Source of the DNA: Nitriliruptoraceae bacterium
GTDB taxonomy: Bacteria > Actinomycetota > Nitriliruptoria > Nitriliruptorales > Nitriliruptoraceae
Direction of reading: 5' to 3'
Assembly (NCBI GenBank): GCA_003563915.1
Contig: PWTE01000308.1
Span: forward strand, 1 to 38,563
DNA: 38,563 bases
The notes under the pieces were generated by a model. It ran no database searches. It was not told where the DNA came from and saw only the letters and a program-made list of their open reading frames with translations. Shown here piece after piece: positions 15,472 to 24,144 of the stretch (positions are counted from its first letter, which is position 1; the number at the start of each line of letters is the position of its first letter). The position numbers and the translations under genes were made by a program.

Positions 15472-17703
15472 TCACCTCCACCTCGGTCGCTCAGGGGAGT
15501 ATGACGGGTCAGCGGCCTCGGGACGACCACCGTCGTGGGTGACGACCGTCAATCGGGGGCTCGGCTTGCGGCGGCGCAGGGAGCCGAACAGCAGCAGGAC
15601 CACCACCACGGCGCCGATCCCGGCCAGCGCAGGCCGTGAGATCGCCGTCGACCGGAGGTTCAGGGTGGTCCGAGCGAGCTCGTGTCGGCCGGTCGGGTCG
15701 GTGACCCGCACCGTCACCGGGAAGGTGCCCGTCCCGAGGGCCTCGGTGGGGAAGGCCACGGTCGTGCTCGTCCCTTCGTCGATGAGCAGCACCTCCGAGC
15801 GTCGGCCCTCGGGCCAGATCAGCTGACCGCGTGATGCCACCTCGACCTGGACGGCGATCGCCTCACCCGCGGTGCGCTGCAGGGTCACCGGGACCTGGCC
15901 GGTCTCCGAGGTGAGGGTCACGGAGGTCTCGGAGATGGTGATCTCGCCGAACAGCTCCGACAGGTCGGTGCGGACGTCCTGCACGAGGTCCTCCGCCGCA
16001 CCGCTCGGGCCGTCCTCGACGTGGAGCCACCGCGAGGTGGCTCTGATGAGCGCGTCCTCGAGCTCGGCGGGGGTCCGCCCACCGATACGCGAGGTGGCCT
16101 CGGGCAGCATGGCCTGAGCGGCGGCCAGCTCGCCGACCGCGGCGGTCAGCTCGGAGGCGAACCCGGTGCCGGGCCCCTGGTCGGGCTGCCGCAGCTCCAG
16201 CTGGGTGGTGTCGCGCCGCCCGTCGGTCATCAGGGTGGGGGTGTCGGTGAGGTGCAACCAGGGAGCGGTGCGCAGTCGTGCCAGCGTCTCGGTGGCGAAC
16301 CCGATGCTGGGGTCCCAGCCGGGATCCGGGAGGAGCAGCAGCGAGCCCGGTCCGCTCGTCGGCGGGTCGAGGTGGACCATGGCGGTCTCCGCGACCAGTT
16401 GCTGCGCCGGGAGGACCGGGCCGTGTCCCTCGTCGGGATCGGTCAGCAGGTCGGCGAGGTAGGGGTCGGCGACCGCGACCGTCAGCGCACGTCCCGCGGG
16501 AGAGCGCAGGGGCCGGAGCGGGTTGCCCGGTTGCGGGTTCCCCGGCTGTCCCGCCTCAGCGGTCGCCGTGTAGGGCACCAGCAGCTGGTCCCCCGGGAGC
16601 AGGTCGAGGACGGGATCGCTCACCGGTTGGGACAGCAGGTGGACCGATCCCAGCGGTGGCCGTCCGAGTTCGACCTGGAGGCGGAAGCGCGCGGTGGCGG
16701 CGGCATCGCTGGCCAGTTCGCGGGTCAGCCGGTCGCCCGTGTCATGCAGCCAGGACAGATCGGCGTCGGCGTAGGTACCGACGATCGGCGGGGACGGCAG
16801 CGAACCGGCGAGCTGCCGGATCCGTTGCAGGAGGTCGTTGGCACGACGGGCCTCGGCGGCCTCGGGATCGACCCGACGGACCTCCTCGCCGTCGTCTCCC
16901 TCGACGATCAGGTCGAAGCCGTCCGCACGGTCGCGCAGGTCCTCGAGCAGGTGCGGTGAGGGCGCCAGCACGACGGGCGGGGCCGCGGCCTGTTCAAGGA
17001 CCCGCACCAGACGCTCGACCCGGGCTCCGGGCCGGATCGGGGCGTCGGCGTCGGGGGTGTAGGCGCCGCCCACCCCCCGCCATGGGGGGCCGTCGAGCGG
17101 CCACACGAGCACGGTGTTGATGGGCTGTGAGGGGTACTCCTCGAGCCACACGACAGCGGTCATGTGAGTGTCGAGGACCTCGGTGCCACGGACGACCGCG
17201 ATCCGGACCGGGTGGACCCCACCCTCCGCGGCCCATGCGATGCGTTCGGGGGTGTAGCGACGGTTGCTCCCGGCGATCTCACCCGCCCCGAGGGCGTCCT
17301 CCCGCAAGGTGAGGTCGTCGACGAGCAGCGGGGGCGCACCCGGGTCGCCGGCCAGGGCCTCGCGTAGGGCGGGGCGTGAGGGGCTCGCCGGGTAGACCTC
17401 GACGACCAGCCGCAGGGCGTCCACCTCGGCGCTGCCACGGTTCTCGATCAGCGCGCGCAGCTGCAGGTCGACCTCGGGTTCGGGCTCCTCCCCGGGGACC
17501 AGGTCCTCGTCCTCGGGTGGGCCGACGGTGCCGGGCCCGAGGACCCCGGTCAGCTCGGCGACGGTGAGACGGATCTCCGGCGTTCGAGGCTCCTGAGCCT
17601 CGGATCCGGACCCTGCGGCCGCCAGCCCGACGCCGCCCAGCGCCAGGACCAGCACGATGCGCAGCGCGGGGGACCACCGCACGCACCGAGGTGCGTAGCT
17701 CAC
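15472..17703 (-). CDS. DUF6049-type exported protein with C-terminal membrane anchor (Rv3909-like)
   Basis: 743 residues. The N-terminus is a signal peptide (RCVRWSPALRIVLVLALGGVGLAAAG). A large extracytoplasmic region follows, and a C-terminal helix (PALAGIGAVVVVLLLFGSL) with RRRK anchors it. Position between the Nudix and kinase genes corresponds to Rv3909, a conserved mycobacterial exported protein of unknown role. No catalytic motif is visible; segments such as VPVTLQRTAGEAI in the C-terminal part look like beta-sandwich repeats. The GTG at 17701-17703 overlaps the Nudix stop as GTGA. The open frame continues upstream but that region is the Nudix gene in another frame. Confidence 0.8.
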   Translation of the reverse strand: MSYAPRCVRWSPALRIVLVLALGGVGLAAAGSGSEAQEPRTPEIRLTVAELTGVLGPGTVGPPEDEDLVPGEEPEPEVDLQLRALIENRGSAEVDALRLVVEVYPASPSRPALREALAGDPGAPPLLVDDLTLREDALGAGEIAGSNRRYTPERIAWAAEGGVHPVRIAVVRGTEVLDTHMTAVVWLEEYPSQPINTVLVWPLDGPPWRGVGGAYTPDADAPIRPGARVERLVRVLEQAAAPPVVLAPSPHLLEDLRDRADGFDLIVEGDDGEEVRRVDPEAAEARRANDLLQRIRQLAGSLPSPPIVGTYADADLSWLHDTGDRLTRELASDAAATARFRLQVELGRPPLGSVHLLSQPVSDPVLDLLPGDQLLVPYTATAEAGQPGNPQPGNPLRPLRSPAGRALTVAVADPYLADLLTDPDEGHGPVLPAQQLVAETAMVHLDPPTSGPGSLLLLPDPGWDPSIGFATETLARLRTAPWLHLTDTPTLMTDGRRDTTQLELRQPDQGPGTGFASELTAAVGELAAAQAMLPEATSRIGGRTPAELEDALIRATSRWLHVEDGPSGAAEDLVQDVRTDLSELFGEITISETSVTLTSETGQVPVTLQRTAGEAIAVQVEVASRGQLIWPEGRRSEVLLIDEGTSTTVAFPTEALGTGTFPVTVRVTDPTGRHELARTTLNLRSTAISRPALAGIGAVVVVLLLFGSLRRRKPSPRLTVVTHDGGRPEAADPSYSPERPRWR

Positions 17704-18188
17704 CGGTCCGCGCTCACGTCGCTGTGCCGCGGAGGCTGCGCCACGGTGCACTCCGCCCGGCGGGCCTTCTCCACGAGCTTGCGCTCGTTGCGGTGCGCTA
17801 GCCGCACGAGTGCGATGTCGAGCGGGACCCACTCGACGTGTTCCGCCTCGTCGTCCCGCTCGCCGGGCGCGAACCCATCCCACCACATGAAGTAGTAGTG
17901 CACGAACTTGTGGTACCGGACGCGGTCGGGCCGCCAGACGAACCAGTAGTCGATCGTGCCGAGCAGGTGGCTGATCACCGCGCCGTAGCCGGTCTCCTCC
18001 CGCACCTCCCGCAGCGCGGCCTGTTCGTCGGTCTCGCCCTGCTCCAGGCCCCCCTTCGGCAGGGTCCATTGCGCCCGTCCCGCAGCGTTGCGACGAGCGA
18101 TGAGCAGCACCCAGCGGCGCCCGTCGGGTCGATCGTCGCACACGATGCCGCCCGCCGAGGTCGCACGGTGCGTCGGATACTTGGGCAT
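17700..18188 (-). CDS. Nudix hydrolase (MutT4-like by position)
   Basis: 162 residues, cytoplasmic. The Nudix box is GGLEQGETDEQAALREVREETGYG in segments (about 50-73), with the conserved Gly, Glu, Arg-Glu and Glu-Glu spacing. Flanking strands WTLPKG and WVPLDIALV fit the fold. These enzymes hydrolyse nucleoside diphosphates linked to another moiety; the substrate is not evident. The neighbours correspond to Rv3907c and Rv3909, so this matches Rv3908 (mutT4). The ATG at 18186-18188 has no Shine-Dalgarno but a TACCCT seven bases upstream. Confidence 0.88.
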   Translation of the reverse strand: MPKYPTHRATSAGGIVCDDRPDGRRWVLLIARRNAAGRAQWTLPKGGLEQGETDEQAALREVREETGYGAVISHLLGTIDYWFVWRPDRVRYHKFVHYYFMWWDGFAPGERDDEAEHVEWVPLDIALVRLAHRNERKLVEKARRAECTVAQPPRHSDVSADR

Positions 18189-18195
18189 GCCGGTG

Positions 18196-18201
18196 AGGGT
18201 A
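18196..18201 (-). promoter_or_regulatory. Leaderless-type -10 hexamer TACCCT for the Nudix gene
   Basis: TACCCT on the minus strand ends exactly 7 bases before the ATG, and there is no ribosome site. It is probably the promoter of the Nudix-DUF6049-small protein-kinase-sigma run. The 137-base gap also serves dtd on the other strand. Confidence 0.42.
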
Positions 18202-18325
18202 GCGAGCACCGGGCCCTCCGCGAGGGTGTCCGTGGCCGCCTGCACACCAGGCGTGACGGGAGCTCAGGTGGGGCTGGTGCGCTGATCTGTCCCGTCATAG
18301 GGTGCTCTGTGCTCCAGAAAGGGTG

Positions 18326-18784
18326 ATGTTGCGAGCGGTGGTACAGCGCGTCCGTGAGGCGTGGGTGACCTCGGCAGCCGACCGGGGGACACCGGCCGAG
18401 GAGGTCGGACGCATCGGCCCCGGGCTGGCGGTGCTCGTCGGCGTGACCCACGACGACCAGCCGACCACCGCCGCGCGGCTGGCGGACAAGCTCTACCACC
18501 TGCGGGTGATGGATGACGGCGCGGGGAACATGAACCTCAGCTGCGCCGACGTCGATGGCGGGTTGCTGGTGGTGAGCCAGTTCACCCTGTACGGGGATAC
18601 CCGCAAGGGGCGACGCCCGTCGTTCGTCGCCGCCGCGCGCCCGGAGACCGCCGAGCCGTTGATCGACCACCTCGTCGAGCGGCTGCGGGAGCTCGGCGCG
18701 ACCGTCGCGACCGGCCGTTTCCGCACGCACATGGAGGTCCACCTGGTCGGTGACGGCCCCGTGACCGTGGTGGTGGAGGTCTGA
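18326..18784 (+). CDS. dtd: D-aminoacyl-tRNA deacylase
   Basis: 152 residues, cytoplasmic; hydrolyses D-amino acids mischarged on tRNA. The family motifs SQFTLYGDTRKGRRP (active site) and GDGPVTVVVEV (cross-subunit Gly-Pro) are present, and the length is standard. The start is the ATG at 18326 with GAAAGGG upstream; the frame continues a little further upstream without support. It is divergent from the Nudix gene. Confidence 0.95.
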   Translation: MLRAVVQRVREAWVTSAADRGTPAEEVGRIGPGLAVLVGVTHDDQPTTAARLADKLYHLRVMDDGAGNMNLSCADVDGGLLVVSQFTLYGDTRKGRRPSFVAAARPETAEPLIDHLVERLRELGATVATGRFRTHMEVHLVGDGPVTVVVEV

Positions 18785-18830
18785 CGTGGCCGATCGCCGA
18801 GGCGAGCTGGAAACGCGCGGTGTGCGACCA

Positions 18831-18870
18831 TGGCGGCCGCTCTCCGCATCGATACGGAGAGCCGCCGTCA
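18831..18870. other. Long near-perfect hairpin between dtd and pilT
   Basis: Sixteen base pairs (18831-18846 with 18855-18870), with one C-C mismatch and one G-T pair, enclose an eight-base loop CATCGATA whose centre is itself palindromic. The core arms are GCTCTCCG and CGGAGAGC. It lies 46 bases after dtd and 84 before pilT. No T-run follows, so it may be a U-less terminator for dtd or a dimeric-protein site for pilT. Confidence 0.55.
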
Positions 18871-18954
18871 CCGCGAGGCGCCCGCCGGCGCTCAAGGAAG
18901 GGCGGATGTAGGTCGATGCTGAACCGTGCCACCGAGACGTGACGGGGTAGAGCC

Positions 18955-20037
18955 GTGGAAAGCGTGAACGAGTACCTCCAACACCTGGTCGAGGCCGGTG
19001 GGTCCGACCTCCACCTGAAAGCTGGCGGCCCGGCCTACGTCCGGATCGACGGCGACCTCAAGCCGGTCATCGACCTGCCCCCGCTGTCGACCAACGACAC
19101 GCAGCGCATGGCCTCGGAGATGATGGACGACCGGGTACGCGAGAAGTTCGACCAGGCGCAGGAGGCCGATTTCGCCTACTCCATCGCGGGGGTCGGCCGG
19201 TTCCGGATGAACGTCTTCATGCAGCGCGGGTCGGTCGGGCTCGTCGCCCGTCGCGTACTGCCGGGATCCCAGACCTTCGAGGCGCTCGGACTGCCCCCGG
19301 CGGTGCGCAAGCTCTCCGAGGAGCACCGCGGCCTGATCCTCGTCACCGGTCCGACCGGGTCGGGCAAGACGACCACGACCGCGGCGATGCTCAGCCACAT
19401 CAACGCCAACCGCCGCTGCCACATCGTCACCCTCGAGGACCCGATCGAGGTCATGCACCGCGACGACAACGCGATCATCGACCAGCGTGAGATCGGTGTG
19501 GACACCGAGGACTTCGTCACCGGGATGAAGGCGGTCTCCCGCCAGGACCCGGACGTGATCTTCATCGGCGAGATGCGCGACATCGAGACCGTGACGGCCG
19601 CCCTGCAGGCGGCGGAGACCGGCCACCTCGTCATCTCGACGCTGCACACCACCGACGCACGCGAGACCGTCAACCGTGTGGTCGACATGTTCCCGAGGGA
19701 GCAGCAGAACCAGGCGCGGCTGTCCCTGGCCAACTCGCTGAAGGGGATCGTCTGTCAGCGGCTGGTGCCCCGTGCCACCGGTGAGGGTCGCGTGGCGGTC
19801 GTCGAGGTGATGGTGATGACCACCCGCCTCTACGACTTCCTGGCCGACCCGGAACAGCTGCCGCTGCTCGAGGACGCGATCGCCGAGGGCTCCTACTACG
19901 GGATGCAGACCTTCGCCCAGCACCTGCTGGAGCTGTACCGCGACGGCGAGGTGTCCCTGCGGGACGCGCTGGCCGCGGCCACCAGCCCGCAGGACTTCCG
20001 GGTGGCGTTGCGCGGACTGGGGCTCGCCGCCTCCTGA
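18955..20037 (+). CDS. pilT: PilT-type retraction ATPase
   Basis: 360 residues, a secretion-superfamily hexameric ATPase that powers type IV pilus retraction at the inner membrane. The N-terminal PAS-like domain begins VNEYLQHLVEAGGSDLHLKAGG. The Walker A is GPTGSGKT (132-139), followed by the Asp box (VTLEDPIEVMH), the Walker B (PDVIFIGEMRD, Glu206) and the His box (GHLVISTLHTTDA). The DAIAEG...GMQTFAQHL stretch near the C-terminus matches PilT rather than PilB. The start is the GTG at 18955; the ribosome site is weak. No pilB, pilC or pilin gene is adjacent. Confidence 0.93.
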   Translation: MESVNEYLQHLVEAGGSDLHLKAGGPAYVRIDGDLKPVIDLPPLSTNDTQRMASEMMDDRVREKFDQAQEADFAYSIAGVGRFRMNVFMQRGSVGLVARRVLPGSQTFEALGLPPAVRKLSEEHRGLILVTGPTGSGKTTTTAAMLSHINANRRCHIVTLEDPIEVMHRDDNAIIDQREIGVDTEDFVTGMKAVSRQDPDVIFIGEMRDIETVTAALQAAETGHLVISTLHTTDARETVNRVVDMFPREQQNQARLSLANSLKGIVCQRLVPRATGEGRVAVVEVMVMTTRLYDFLADPEQLPLLEDAIAEGSYYGMQTFAQHLLELYRDGEVSLRDALAAATSPQDFRVALRGLGLAAS

Positions 20038-20049
20038 CCCTCGCTGGGC

Positions 20050-21846
20050 TCACCCGGCGACGGGGAGCTCCTCGGGGTCCGGAGGGACGACGGGTGCTGC
20101 GGCGTGCTCGGTCAGCCGGGCCTGCAGCTCCCTCGCGTCGTCCCTGCCAGCGTCCAGGACCTCGACCAGTGCGCCGGGCCCGGCTACGTGCGCGTGCAGG
20201 GTCGTCAGCCCGAGCCGGCGCTGGAAGAAGGTCCGGCGCGAGGTCACGGCCTGCACCTTCACCACGGGCGCCAGGGTGGTCGTCAGCGACAGCGCTCCCT
20301 GCCGGGCCGCGACGACCAGGTGGGTCAGGCCGTGGGCGAGCTTGTGGTACTCGATCACCGCCAGGACCGCGTTGATCGGGAGCAGTGCCACCGTGGCCCA
20401 GCGCACCCACGGGGTGGCCGGGTTGTCCAGGAACGCCACCCACTCGGGGAGGATCCACGCGAGGGCGACCAGGTAGGCCGCGGGTCGCAGCCACCGGAAC
20501 AGGGCGCGACGCAGCGCTGGCGGTGGATGGGAGGTGAGCGGGGGGATCCCGTCGATCCCGGGCAGGACCTCGCGGAGCAGTGCCTCGACGCGCTGTTCGT
20601 GCAGCAGCGGGACGGTGACGCGACCGTCACCGCCGGTGGAGCCTCCGGCTGAGCGGATCCGCACGCTGGAGTAGCGGAGCAGGCGGCGCAGCCAGTTGCG
20701 CTGGACCTCGACGAGTTGGACCCGCCGGAGCGGGACGACCGACTCCCGGGTCGTGACCAGTCCGCGCGTGACGTACAGGTCGTCGTCGACCTGCTCGATG
20801 CGGAAGTTGCCGTCACGGACCAGCCCGACGGCCGCGGCGACGAGCATGGCCAGGACGATCGCGACCAGCGCACCGATCGCGACCAGGCGCCAGTCGGGTT
20901 CGGTGAGCAGTCCTCCCTCCGCGGTCGCGAGCCCGGCTTCGATCGCCCGTTCCACCCAGTCGTCGAAGAACGCGCCGATCTGCTGGCCGACGAACTGCAG
21001 GGCCGCGCCGATCACCGCGGGGAGGACAAGCAGCCGTGCTCCGGTCACGGACGCGAGCACGACGTGGCGCAGGGGGACGCGCAGGATCTCGCGTCGCTCG
21101 GGCTCTGCGGACAGCTCGTCGGGGTCCAACCCGGTGTCCGGGCCCGCCGCGAGCCGGGCTTTGCTGACCCGGACCGCGGAGCGCAGCGCGACCGCGTCGG
21201 CCTCCGGGAGGACGCGCAGATCGACCTCCACCTCGGCGGCGCTGCCGGCGGTCTCGACCCGCAGCGTGGCCAGTCCGAAGAGTCGCTGGACCGGTCCCCG
21301 CTGGATCTCGACCTGCTGGATCCGGGCGACGTCCAGGCTGCGGTGGTTGCGGCTCAGGATGCCGCTGTCGACCCGGAGCACCTCGCCGTCGAAGGAGAAC
21401 CAGCGCCGCTGCCAGTCGAGGAAACGGGTGATGAACCCGAAGATGCCGAGGAAGGCGAAGATGACGAGCGTGGCCCGCCCACCGGCCGCGAAGCCAGCGA
21501 ACAGCGGGAAGATCAGCGCCTGGATCAGCTGCGTGAACGGGATACCCAGCACGACGCTGGCGGGATGCAGTCGGCGGGGGGTGACGAAGGGTTGGGCCTC
21601 GGTGGGGGCGACCGCGGGGTCGGCGTCGCTGACCGAGCCGCCCGGGTCACCCGACGGAGGTGGCTCCGGTGGCGGAGGGGGTGGGGCGGGTGCCGTGTCT
21701 GCCGGACGAGGCCCCCTGCCCGGCGGTGGCGGAGGTGGCGGTGGCGGTGGAGCGCCCGGCGGTGGCGGGGGCGGTGCTGGCGAGGGGTCGTCAGGTCCGT
21801 CTGGTCGCCGCTCCGCCCCGGGGGGCGGCGGAGGGTCAGACGGCAT
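20050..21846 (-). CDS. PH-domain membrane protein, YdbT-like
   Basis: 598 residues. The first ~85 are Pro-rich and disordered, with runs such as ten consecutive prolines. The rest is made of repeated blocks, each a pair of transmembrane helices followed by a bacterial PH (bPH2) domain; the repeated signature is V-x-x-x-R-I/V-Q-x-V-E-I/V-Q-R (ARIQQVEIQRGPVQRLFGLATL, and later RRVQLVEVQRNWLRRLL). This is the architecture of Bacillus YdbT, encoded next to YdbS as here; that pair belongs to the SigW envelope-stress regulon and is linked to bacteriocin resistance. The ATG at 21844-21846 overlaps the end of the ydbS-like gene by 11 bases. It ends 12 bases from convergent pilT. Confidence 0.85.
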   Translation of the reverse strand: MPSDPPPPPGAERRPDGPDDPSPAPPPPPPGAPPPPPPPPPPGRGPRPADTAPAPPPPPPEPPPSGDPGGSVSDADPAVAPTEAQPFVTPRRLHPASVVLGIPFTQLIQALIFPLFAGFAAGGRATLVIFAFLGIFGFITRFLDWQRRWFSFDGEVLRVDSGILSRNHRSLDVARIQQVEIQRGPVQRLFGLATLRVETAGSAAEVEVDLRVLPEADAVALRSAVRVSKARLAAGPDTGLDPDELSAEPERREILRVPLRHVVLASVTGARLLVLPAVIGAALQFVGQQIGAFFDDWVERAIEAGLATAEGGLLTEPDWRLVAIGALVAIVLAMLVAAAVGLVRDGNFRIEQVDDDLYVTRGLVTTRESVVPLRRVQLVEVQRNWLRRLLRYSSVRIRSAGGSTGGDGRVTVPLLHEQRVEALLREVLPGIDGIPPLTSHPPPALRRALFRWLRPAAYLVALAWILPEWVAFLDNPATPWVRWATVALLPINAVLAVIEYHKLAHGLTHLVVAARQGALSLTTTLAPVVKVQAVTSRRTFFQRRLGLTTLHAHVAGPGALVEVLDAGRDDARELQARLTEHAAAPVVPPDPEELPVAG

Positions 21847-22456
21847 CGTTGACGTCTCCCATGTGGTCGCCGATGGCCTCCGCGGCGCGCAGGAGGAGCT
21901 CCTGGCGGACCAGCGGCGCCTGCTCCTCGGAGATGCCGGGCAGCGCTCCGCTGCCTGACGCCGACGCCGTGGTGACCTGCAGCGTGGCCAGCCCGAGGAG
22001 CCGGTCGACGGGGCCGCGTTCGATGTCGATCTGCTGGACCCGGAAGTAGGGCACCGCCTCGTGGCGGTGGACGATGACCCCGTAGCGCATCTCCAGGGCC
22101 AGGTCGGTCAGCTGCCAGCGCCACCGGCGGTACCGGGCTCCGGGGTACCAGGTCGCGCTCAACACGACGACGACCAGGGCCACGGTCAGCGGCAGCCAGC
22201 GCAGCGGACCGTCCAGGAGGAAGTAGCCGAGCACCGAGGCGCCACCCAGCGGGAACAACCATCCCAGGGTCCCGAAGATCCGCCAGGTGATCTTCACCCG
22301 GGGGTCCAGGGGGCGTTCGCGGTCGTCGAACCGCTCGGTCAGCACCGGGTCCGCCTTCGGCGCTTCGGCAGGGAGGGTGGGGGGCGTCGCAGGGGCCGTC
22401 GCGGGCGCGTCGGATGCCGATGACGGGCCAGGAGGCGGAGGTGGAAGCTCGGACAC
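21836..22456 (-). CDS. PH-domain membrane protein, YdbS-like
   Basis: 206 residues. A Pro/Ala-rich N-terminus of about 45 residues is followed by two transmembrane helices (IFGTLGWLFPLGGASVLGYFLL, WLPLTVALVVVVLSATWY) and one bPH2 domain with YFRVQQIDIERGPVDRLLGLATLQV. The GTG at 22454-22456 has AGGA upstream; the frame is open further but that would invade the region of divergent pcnA. It forms an operon with the YdbT-like gene. Probably the pair acts in the membrane as one complex. Confidence 0.83.
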   Translation of the reverse strand: MSELPPPPPGPSSASDAPATAPATPPTLPAEAPKADPVLTERFDDRERPLDPRVKITWRIFGTLGWLFPLGGASVLGYFLLDGPLRWLPLTVALVVVVLSATWYPGARYRRWRWQLTDLALEMRYGVIVHRHEAVPYFRVQQIDIERGPVDRLLGLATLQVTTASASGSGALPGISEEQAPLVRQELLLRAAEAIGDHMGDVNDAV

Positions 22457-22582
22457 CGAGGATCCTGTGGTCAGGGTCGACCGGGGGAGGCGGAGCGTCC
22501 CCCGGAGCACAGACGGTACCGACCACGGCGCATCGCCCGGGGCGGGGTCCCTCTGGCATCCTGGAGCACCGCTTCGCGGTCC

Positions 22583-24144
22583 GTGGCCCGGAACTGCTAT
22601 CCCTCGCACCTGCCACGCGCCTGTCACCGCTGCCTTGGAGCTCCCCTGACCGACGTCCTGCCCCCTGACCAGGCTGCCCAGCTCGGGCGGCTGGTCGACG
22701 TGTACCCGGAGGCCCGGGAGCTCGGGGAGCGGTTCGTGGCGGCCGGCCACGAGCTCCACCTGGTCGGCGGCACCGTCCGCGACACCCTGCTCGCCGGCGG
22801 GGACCAGCAGGAGCTGTCCGAGGTGGACCTGGACTTCGCCACCTCGGCGTCACCGGAGGAGACCGAACGGGTCGTCGGGCCCTGGGCGACCGCGGTGTGG
22901 CTGACCGGCGCCGACTACGGCACCGTGTCCTGCCAACGCCAGGTGGAGGGTCGCCCGCTGCGGCGCATCGAGATCACGACCTACCGGTCCGACGCCTACG
23001 AGCCGGGTTCGCGCCACCCGAAGGTGACGTACGGCGAGTCGATCGAGGCCGACCTGTCGCGCCGTGACCTCACGGTCAACGCGATGGCGGTGCGGGTCCC
23101 GGAGTTCCGGTTCGTCGACCCTTACGGCGGGCTGCGCGACCTGCACCGCGGGGTGCTGCGCACGCCGATCGACCCGCACACCTCCTTCGCCGACGACCCG
23201 CTTCGGATGGTGCGCTTGGCGCGGTTCGCGGCGGTGCTCGACGGAGAGGCCGACCCCGCGGCGGTGGCGGCCGCGACCGCGATGGCGGACGAGCTCGCGA
23301 CCATCTCGGCGGAGCGGGTCCGTGACGAACTCGTCCGGCTGATCACCGGTCAGCGACCACGCCGGGGTATCCAGCTGCTGCTGCGCACCGGACTGATGGG
23401 CTACGTCGTCCCCGAGCTGGTGGAGCTGCGGGAGTGCCGCGATCCGATCCACCGTCACAAGGACGTCTACCTCCACACCCTGGCCGTGGTCGAGAACGCG
23501 ATGGGACTCGAGGGCGACGAGCCCGACTTCGTGCTGCGGTTCGCGGCGCTGATGCACACATCGGCAAGCCCGACACCAAGGAGGTGCACCACGACGGTGC
23601 GGTGAGCTTCCACCACCACGACGTCGTCGGCGCGCGCATGACCCGCCACCGGATGCGGGAGCTGCGGTTCGACAAGCAGACCACGAAGGACGTCAGCGAG
23701 CTGGTGCGCATGCACCTGCGCTTCCACACCTACAAGCAGGGTTGGACCGATGCGGCGGTGCGGCGCTACGTCCGCGACGCGGGACACCTCTACGAGAAGC
23801 TCAACGCCCTGACCCGCGCGGACGTCACGACCGGCAACCCGAAGCGCGCGGCGCGGATCCAGCGGCGCGTCGACGAGCTCGAGGAGCGCGTCGAGCGGCT
23901 GAGAGAGCAGGAGGAGCTCGAGGCGATGCGGCCGCCGATCGACGGCAACCGGATCATGTCGCACCTCGGCATCCGACCCGGTCCCGTCGTCGGTGAGGCG
24001 TGGAACCACCTGCTGGAGCTGCGGCTCGACCGTGGCGCGATGAGCGAGGCCGAGGCCCTCGCGGCGCTCGACGTCTGGTGGGCCGAACGGCAGGCCCGCG
24101 AGGATGGGGCCGAGGTCGACGCTGCGACCGACGACGGGGCATGA
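22583..24144 (+). pseudogene. pcnA: CCA tRNA nucleotidyltransferase, with a one-base frameshift at the HD motif
   Basis: Adds or repairs the 3' CCA of tRNAs. The first frame has the nucleotidyltransferase motifs VGGTVRD and DLDFATSA and the RRDLTVNAMAVR helix. It runs into the HD domain as far as FAALMH, then shifts and ends at 23605. The second frame resumes with IGKPDTKE, VSFHHHDVVGARM, and so on to 24144. A single missing G between 23557 and 23558 would restore HDIGKP. The protein would then have about 520 residues; the HD domain is the C-terminal half, with a coiled-coil-like stretch (EELEERVERLREQEELE). The start is uncertain: GTG 22583 lacks a ribosome site and a TATCCC lies just inside it, whereas a CTG at 22646 follows GGAG. 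The gene matches Rv3907c by synteny and should be essential, so a sequencing error is likelier than true decay. Its end overlaps the methyltransferase start as ATGA. Confidence 0.85.

Noticed and set aside
13345-15504. 719-residue plus-strand open frame
   Set aside because: It is antisense to the kinase gene, which has all its catalytic motifs; the open frame is a by-product of high GC.
22583-24144. Programmed frameshift in pcnA
   Set aside because: No slippery heptamer or downstream pseudoknot is evident at 23557, and the shift removes the catalytic Asp of the HD motif.
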